9,541 nt of DNA, taken from NCBI GenBank assembly GCA_002491225.1, contig DKVN01000041.1, positions 1-9,541 of the forward strand. The letters run 5' to 3'. This DNA is from Faecalibacterium sp. UBA7177. Its GTDB lineage: Bacteria; Bacillota; Clostridia; Oscillospirales; Ruminococcaceae. The notes below the pieces were generated by a model, which was not told the DNA's origin, made no database searches, and worked only from the letters and a program-made list of their open reading frames with translations. The translations under genes and the position numbers were made by a program. Every line of letters starts with the position of its first letter. Position 1 is the stretch's first letter. Shown one piece after another: positions 5,963-9,541 of the stretch.

Positions 5963-7147
5963 ATGAGCGTTCGGGACTATTTGACAAACGAGGATCGCCA
6001 GTGGGCCGATGCGGTCATCGAAAAGATTCACCACAAGCTCACCGCCGTGCGGGAGCGCTCGGCCACCAAACTACCCGCCGAGACCAATGACGGGGTGCAC
6101 GACGACAAGCTGAAGGCGGCAGGAAATGTCGGCATCGCAAAGGGGTTTTGGACCAATGGGTTCTGGGCCGGGATGCTCTGGCAGATGTACCACGCCACCG
6201 GGGACGAGCGCTACGCCGAGATTGCCCGGTTTACCCTGCCCATTCTGGACGGGTGCCTCTTGGAGCTGGACACCCACGACATCGGCTTTTTGTGGCTGCC
6301 CACCGCCGTGCTCGACTACAAGATCACCGGCAGCGCCGCCGCCAGACAGAGCGCGCTGACCGCCGCCAAGTGGCTGATGGGGCGCTTTAACCCCGCCACC
6401 GGGGTCATCCGCGCCTGGGGCGGCGGAAACGAGCAGATGGCCCTCTCCAGGGCCGACCCGCCCATGCACCTCGCGGGGGTGACCATCATCGACTGCATGA
6501 TGAACCTGCCGCTGCTCTACTGGGCCAGCGCCGAGACGGGCGACCCGCGCTACTACCACGCGGCGGATCACCACGCCGCCAAAGCGATGCGCGCCTTTGT
6601 GCGCGGGGATGGCAGCGTGATCCACATCTGCGAGTTTGACCCCGACACCGGCGCGCTTGTTCAGGATTTTGGCGGCCAGGGCTACGGCAAGGGCTCCGCC
6701 TGGGCCCGCGGGCAGGGCTGGGGGCTCTGCGGCTTTACGGCAAGCTACAAGCACACCGGCAGGCAGGAATATCTGGACACCGCCAAAAGGATCGCCGCCT
6801 GGCTGCTGCCGCTGATCCCCGAAAACGGGTTGATCCCCTGCGATTTCCGCCAGCCCGCCGAGCCGTGGGTGCAGGACGACATTGCCGCTGGGGTGATCGC
6901 CACCGCCCTGCTGGACCTCGCGGAGCTTGTGCCGGAGGAGCGGGAAGCCTACCTTGGGGCCGCGCTGAAGATCCTGCACGCCCTCGACGCGCAGAGCGCG
7001 GACTGGAGCCCGGACACCGACAACATCACCCTGCGCGGCACGGCGGGCTACCATCTGCCGGGCCGCAACAAGAACTATGTCTACGCCGACTACTATTTTG
7101 TGGAGGCAATGCTGAAGCTGGCGGGCAAGAACGTCACCATCTGGTAA
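5963..7147 (+). CDS. Glycoside hydrolase family 88, unsaturated glucuronyl hydrolase
   Basis: A 394-residue (alpha/alpha)6-barrel enzyme without a signal peptide, hence cytoplasmic. GH88 enzymes hydrate the delta-4,5 double bond of the non-reducing unsaturated uronic acid left by polysaccharide lyases, which releases the residue as a keto-sugar. Motifs seen are FWTNGFWAGMLW (62-73), THDIGFLW with D106 (corresponding to Asp88 of the Bacillus UGL), IIDCMMNLPLLYWAS with D177 (corresponding to the catalytic Asp149), and SAWARGQGWGLCGF (245-258). The last is more like GH88 than the related GH105. Co-location with a GPH symporter suggests that short unsaturated oligosaccharides are imported and then cleaved inside the cell. 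No lyase, sulfatase or keto-acid pathway gene is in the window, so the parent polymer (host glycosaminoglycan or another uronate polymer) is unknown. The start at 5963 follows a GAGGA-type RBS. Confidence 0.92.
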   Translation: MSVRDYLTNEDRQWADAVIEKIHHKLTAVRERSATKLPAETNDGVHDDKLKAAGNVGIAKGFWTNGFWAGMLWQMYHATGDERYAEIARFTLPILDGCLLELDTHDIGFLWLPTAVLDYKITGSAAARQSALTAAKWLMGRFNPATGVIRAWGGGNEQMALSRADPPMHLAGVTIIDCMMNLPLLYWASAETGDPRYYHAADHHAAKAMRAFVRGDGSVIHICEFDPDTGALVQDFGGQGYGKGSAWARGQGWGLCGFTASYKHTGRQEYLDTAKRIAAWLLPLIPENGLIPCDFRQPAEPWVQDDIAAGVIATALLDLAELVPEEREAYLGAALKILHALDAQSADWSPDTDNITLRGTAGYHLPGRNKNYVYADYYFVEAMLKLAGKNVTIW

Positions 7148-7199
7148 AGCACGCAGGGCGGCCCGCGCGGCAGCGAAGCCCCGCAGCCGCATAGAAATA

Positions 7200-7243
7200 G
7201 CCCCTGATGTTCGTCCCAATCTGCCAAACATCAGGGGCCTTTT
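7200..7243 (+). terminator. Intrinsic terminator after the GH88 gene
   Basis: GCCCCTGATGTT (7200-7211) pairs perfectly with AACATCAGGGGC (7227-7238), with a 15-nt loop, followed by CTTTT (7239-7243). It lies about 53 nt after the GH88 stop. Only four T residues follow, so termination may be partial, but the stem is strong. A pyrimidine-rich stretch on the other side could let it act on minus-strand transcripts as well. Confidence 0.75.
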
Positions 7244-7253
7244 GTGCGGGAGT

Positions 7254-7290
7254 AAAAAGAGATCCGAACCCATCTCTGAGTTCGGATCTC
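7254..7290 (-). terminator. Intrinsic terminator of the tRNA-Ala gene
   Basis: Read on the minus strand, GAGATCCGAAC (7290-7280) pairs perfectly with GTTCGGATCTC (7269-7259), with a 10-nt loop, followed by five T residues (7258-7254). It begins 8 nt after the tRNA's CCA end. It stands back to back with the plus-strand terminator of the GH88 operon, insulating the two convergent units. Confidence 0.9.
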
Positions 7291-7297
7291 GGTGCTG

Positions 7298-7373
<76 letters not shown>

Positions 7374-7416
7374 ACGGGAATCAGCCGGGCAGCACGCTGT
7401 GCCTGACTGCCTGATT

Positions 7417-7445
7417 ATTATAGCAAGCACCGGCGGGGTTGTCAA
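7417..7445 (-). promoter_or_regulatory. Perfect consensus sigma-A promoter for tRNA-Ala
   Basis: On the minus strand, TTGACA (7440-7445) and TATAAT (7417-7422) are separated by exactly 17 nt. A TGC precedes the -10, adding an extended -10. The tRNA 5' end is at 7373, so the leader is about 35-38 nt. This matches the expected strong constitutive expression of a stable RNA gene. Confidence 0.92.
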
Positions 7446-7503
7446 CCCCTTTTTCGGGGTTTTGCGGCGAAATTTTTTCGCGCGGCGGCGGGGCGGCGCA
7501 TGG

Positions 7504-7532
7504 TATACAAAACCGTTGTTTTGTGGTATGCT
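7504..7532 (+). promoter_or_regulatory. Candidate promoter for the dnaD-like/dnaC-like pair
   Basis: TATACA (7504-7509) and TATGCT (7527-7532) are 17 nt apart, with TGG just before the -10 hexamer giving an extended -10. An inverted repeat, ACAAAAC (7507-7513) and GTTTTGT (7518-7524), occupies the spacer and could be an operator. The hexamers are only four of six matches each, so this is a tentative call. The start codon of the next gene is about 73 nt downstream of the expected transcription start. Confidence 0.4.
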
Positions 7533-7611
7533 TACAAGTATCCGGCCGGGGCGGCCGCGCCGCTCGGCCCGCGTTTTGTCATCTATTTTTCCCGAACAGG
7601 AGCATCCCGCT

Positions 7612-8514
7612 ATGACCTACCGCCTGATCAGCCAGAACGGCGATTCGATCGCCGTGCCCCAGCTCGTCTTTTCGCAGCTGGCCCGCGCCGAGGAAAACTG
7701 CGTGCGGGTGGCGCTTTATCTGCTCGCGACCGGCAGCACCGACCCGCGGGACATCGCCCACGCGCTGGGCCTTAAGAGCCAGCGCGCCGCCGAGGACGCC
7801 TTAAAGTGGTGGGCGGGCGCGGGGCTGCTGGAGGCCGAGCGGGGCATCGCCGCGCCGCTGGCCGCCCCGCCCCCGGTGCTGACCCAGGAGGAGATGAACC
7901 TCGCCGCCCTGCGCGACCCGATCATCGCCACCCTGACCGCCGAGGCCCAGCAGAACCTGGGCAGGGCGCTGGGCCCCAAGGACGCCCAGCGGCTGGTGTC
8001 GCTGTATGTGAACGAGAGCTACGCGCCCGAGGTGATCCTGCTCTGCTGCGCCCATCTGGCGGCGGGGGGCCGGGCGGGCATCGCCGCGCTCGAGCGGGAG
8101 CTGGCCCGCTGGCGGGACGCCGGGGTCGAGACCGGCGAGGAGGCCGAGCGGTACCTGCAGCTGCTGGACGCGCGCGCCAAACGCGAGGCGGCGGTGGCCG
8201 GGCTGCTGGGGCTTGCGCCGGACAGCCTGCGGCTGGCCGATAAGCGGATGATCCGCCGCTGGTACGAGGAGTACGGCTTTGACGACGCGATGGTGCGGGA
8301 GGCCGCCGCCCACGCCGAGGACAAAAAGGAGATCCGCTACCTCAACGGCATCCTGAAAAGCTGGCACGGCCGGGGCTATACCACCCCGCAGCAGGTGCGG
8401 GGCGGCGGGGCGCTGGCCGCGGCGAACCTGCGGGTGGACCGCAAGACGCCGTCCGGCAACAACTTTTTGCAGCACGGGGCGCGCCGCCCTTTGCGGATAA
8501 AACGGGAGGACTGA
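7612..8514 (+). CDS. DnaD-domain replication/primosome protein
   Basis: A 300-residue protein. The N-terminal part (about 1-80) looks like the winged-helix domain of DnaD/DnaB-type primosome proteins, with a DPRDIAHALGLKSQRAAEDALKWW helix-turn-helix at about 44-67. Two C-terminal DnaD-like (DDBH2) segments follow: about 100-181, with LVSLYVNESYAPEVI, and about 196-262, ending in YLNGILKSWHGRGYTTPQQV, the family signature. In Firmicutes such proteins remodel DNA at origins or stalled forks and help load the replicative helicase. The start at 7612 was chosen for the AGGAG at about 7599-7603 and the loss of similarity upstream; an earlier in-frame ATG would run through the promoter region. It lies only 4 nt before the next gene, whose RBS is inside its last codons, so the pair is translationally coupled. 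Whether it is the main chromosomal DnaD/DnaB or a paralogue cannot be told. Confidence 0.85.
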   Translation: MTYRLISQNGDSIAVPQLVFSQLARAEENCVRVALYLLATGSTDPRDIAHALGLKSQRAAEDALKWWAGAGLLEAERGIAAPLAAPPPVLTQEEMNLAALRDPIIATLTAEAQQNLGRALGPKDAQRLVSLYVNESYAPEVILLCCAHLAAGGRAGIAALERELARWRDAGVETGEEAERYLQLLDARAKREAAVAGLLGLAPDSLRLADKRMIRRWYEEYGFDDAMVREAAAHAEDKKEIRYLNGILKSWHGRGYTTPQQVRGGGALAAANLRVDRKTPSGNNFLQHGARRPLRIKRED

Positions 8515-8518
8515 ACCG

Positions 8519-9490
8519 ATGCGCACCCGCACTGAACTGATCCGCGCCGCCGCGGGCGAGGTGGCCGGCCGCCGCCAGCGGGCGGTGACCGAGGCCCAGG
8601 CGCTGCACCGGCAGGCGCTCGAGGCCATCCCGGCATTGGCCGGGGCCGAGGCCGGGCTGCGCCGCCTTGGGCTGGAGCCCGCCCGGCTGGCCGCCTGCGG
8701 GGCCCCGGCTGACGCGGTGGCGGCGGCCAAGGCCGAGGCGGCCAGCGCACGGCAGACCTACGAGGCACTGCTGCGCGAACACGGCTACGCGCCCGAGCAG
8801 CTGGCCCCCCGCTACCACTGCCCCCTGTGCCGGGACACCGGCCGCCAGAACGGCGGCCCCTGCGCCTGCGTGCGGCAGCTGGCCCGCGCGCTGCGGCGGG
8901 AGGAGCTGGCCCGGCACAGCGCCCTGACCGTGAGCCGCTTTGAGACGATGGATGTCACCCTCTACCCCGACACCCCCGACCCGGCCCTGGGCAGCACGGT
9001 GCGGGAGTACATGCGGCAGGTGCTGGCCGACCTGCAGGGCTACGCCGAGCATTTTGGGCGGGACAGCTCGAGCCTGCTGCTGTACGGCAACGCGGGGCTG
9101 GGCAAGACCCACGCGGCGCTGGCCATTGCGGGGGTGGTGCTGGATCGCGGCTTTGACGTGGTGTACCTGAGCGCCCAGGAGATGTGCGCCGGGCTGGAGC
9201 AGGCCCGCTTTGAGGACGAGGACCCGCTGATGGAGGCGATGCTCGAGGCGGACCTGCTGATCTTGGACGACCTTGGCACCGAGAGCCTGACCAACTACGC
9301 TATGAGCTGCCTGTACACCCTGGTCAACACCCGGATGGCCCGCAAGCTGCCCACCATCTACACCACCAACATTGTGGACGGGGCGCTTTTGGAGCAGCGA
9401 TATACCGAAAAGATCTCGAGCCGCCTTTCCGGCAGCTGCGAGCCGGTGGAGTTTTTGGGCGAGGATGTGCGGCAGCTGCTGCGGCGGTGA
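8519..9490 (+). CDS. DnaC/DnaI-like helicase-loader AAA+ ATPase
   Basis: A 323-residue protein. An Ala/Arg-rich helical N-terminal part (1-95) is followed by a cysteine cluster C101-P-L-C104, with C115 and C117, in a CPxCxDTG arrangement likely to bind zinc, as in the DnaI-type N-terminal region. The AAA+ domain starts near 140: Walker A GNAGLGKT (190-197), Walker B LLILDD (246-251), a sensor-1-like TTN (282-284), and SSRL with R302 as possible arginine finger. The family loads the replicative DnaB-type helicase (DnaC in B. subtilis naming) onto DNA with the help of DnaD/DnaB. GGGAGGA (8504-8510) supports the start at 8519. The gene pair order, DnaD-like then DnaC-like, is common in Clostridia. 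An IstB transposon helper is excluded by the zinc-type N-terminus and the absence of a transposase. Confidence 0.9.
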   Translation: MRTRTELIRAAAGEVAGRRQRAVTEAQALHRQALEAIPALAGAEAGLRRLGLEPARLAACGAPADAVAAAKAEAASARQTYEALLREHGYAPEQLAPRYHCPLCRDTGRQNGGPCACVRQLARALRREELARHSALTVSRFETMDVTLYPDTPDPALGSTVREYMRQVLADLQGYAEHFGRDSSSLLLYGNAGLGKTHAALAIAGVVLDRGFDVVYLSAQEMCAGLEQARFEDEDPLMEAMLEADLLILDDLGTESLTNYAMSCLYTLVNTRMARKLPTIYTTNIVDGALLEQRYTEKISSRLSGSCEPVEFLGEDVRQLLRR

Positions 9491-9541
9491 GGGGCGCGGA
9501 CGCGCCCGCGCGAAACCGGCCCGGCGGCATGCTGCGCAGCA
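9491..9541. other. Non-coding end of the window
   Basis: These 51 bases after the loader gene contain GC-rich inverted repeats (GGGCGCG ... CGCGCCC around 9492-9507) but no T-tract, no RBS and no start of a recognisable gene. Whether the hairpin is the top of a terminator cannot be judged, because the sequence stops. Confidence 0.4.

Noticed and set aside
4393..5964. Long minus-strand open frame (about 523 codons) opposite the symporter
   Set aside because: The product is rich in Gly, Asp, His and Ala, without hydrophobic core or motifs, typical of the antisense of a high-GC membrane-protein gene. The sense strand encodes a clear GPH transporter.
6071..7273. Minus-strand open frame (about 400 codons) opposite the GH88 gene
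   Set aside because: It runs through the terminators near 7200-7290 and has no family motifs, while the sense frame has the full GH88 motif set.
9530..9541. Perfect 12-bp palindrome TGCTGCGCAGCA at the window edge
   Set aside because: Short GC-rich palindromes are frequent here and the context is cut off, so no function can be argued.

Overview
The window is a high-GC, gene-dense piece of chromosome. It most likely comes from an anaerobic Firmicute of the Oscillospiraceae/Ruminococcaceae type (Gemmiger, Subdoligranulum or Faecalibacterium relatives). The reasons are the pairing of a DnaD-domain protein with a DnaC/DnaI-type loader ATPase, an ECF-transporter S component under a cobalamin riboswitch, a tRNA gene with an encoded CCA end, AGGAGG-type ribosome binding sites, and sigma-A-like promoters in a GC-rich background. 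The taxonomic call is an inference from gene content, not a database match.

Layout. (1) Positions 1-1232, plus strand: a cobalamin riboswitch that probably begins before the window, a strong intrinsic terminator, then a small membrane-anchored DUF4430 (transcobalamin-C-terminal-like) protein and an ECF S component. Together they look like a B12-repressed corrinoid capture and uptake pair. (2) 1251-2757, minus strand: a D-2-hydroxyacid dehydrogenase followed by a YbaK-type Cys-tRNA(Pro) deacylase, read from a good promoter at 2826-2854. (3) 2984-7147, plus strand: an AraC-family regulator whose last codons appear frameshifted, then a GPH-family sugar:cation symporter and a cytoplasmic GH88 unsaturated glucuronyl hydrolase. 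This is a small catabolic locus for unsaturated uronic-acid oligosaccharides, with a candidate direct-repeat operator in front of the transporter. (4) 7200-7445: two intrinsic terminators back to back and a tRNA-Ala(GGC) gene on the minus strand with a perfect consensus promoter. (5) 7612-9490, plus strand: a DnaD-like protein and a DnaC/DnaI-like ATPase, presumably the primosomal helicase-loading pair. The last 51 bases hold no recognisable gene.

Most of this is recognisable housekeeping and catabolic content. The points most worth a second look are the three competing RNA helices downstream of the B12 aptamer, the 1-nt deletion near the end of the AraC gene (supported by a terminator lying inside the aberrant C-terminal extension), and the dense regulatory DNA/RNA structure between the AraC gene and the transporter. 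I saw no mobile element, CRISPR array or phage gene, and no clear sign of a wholly new system.
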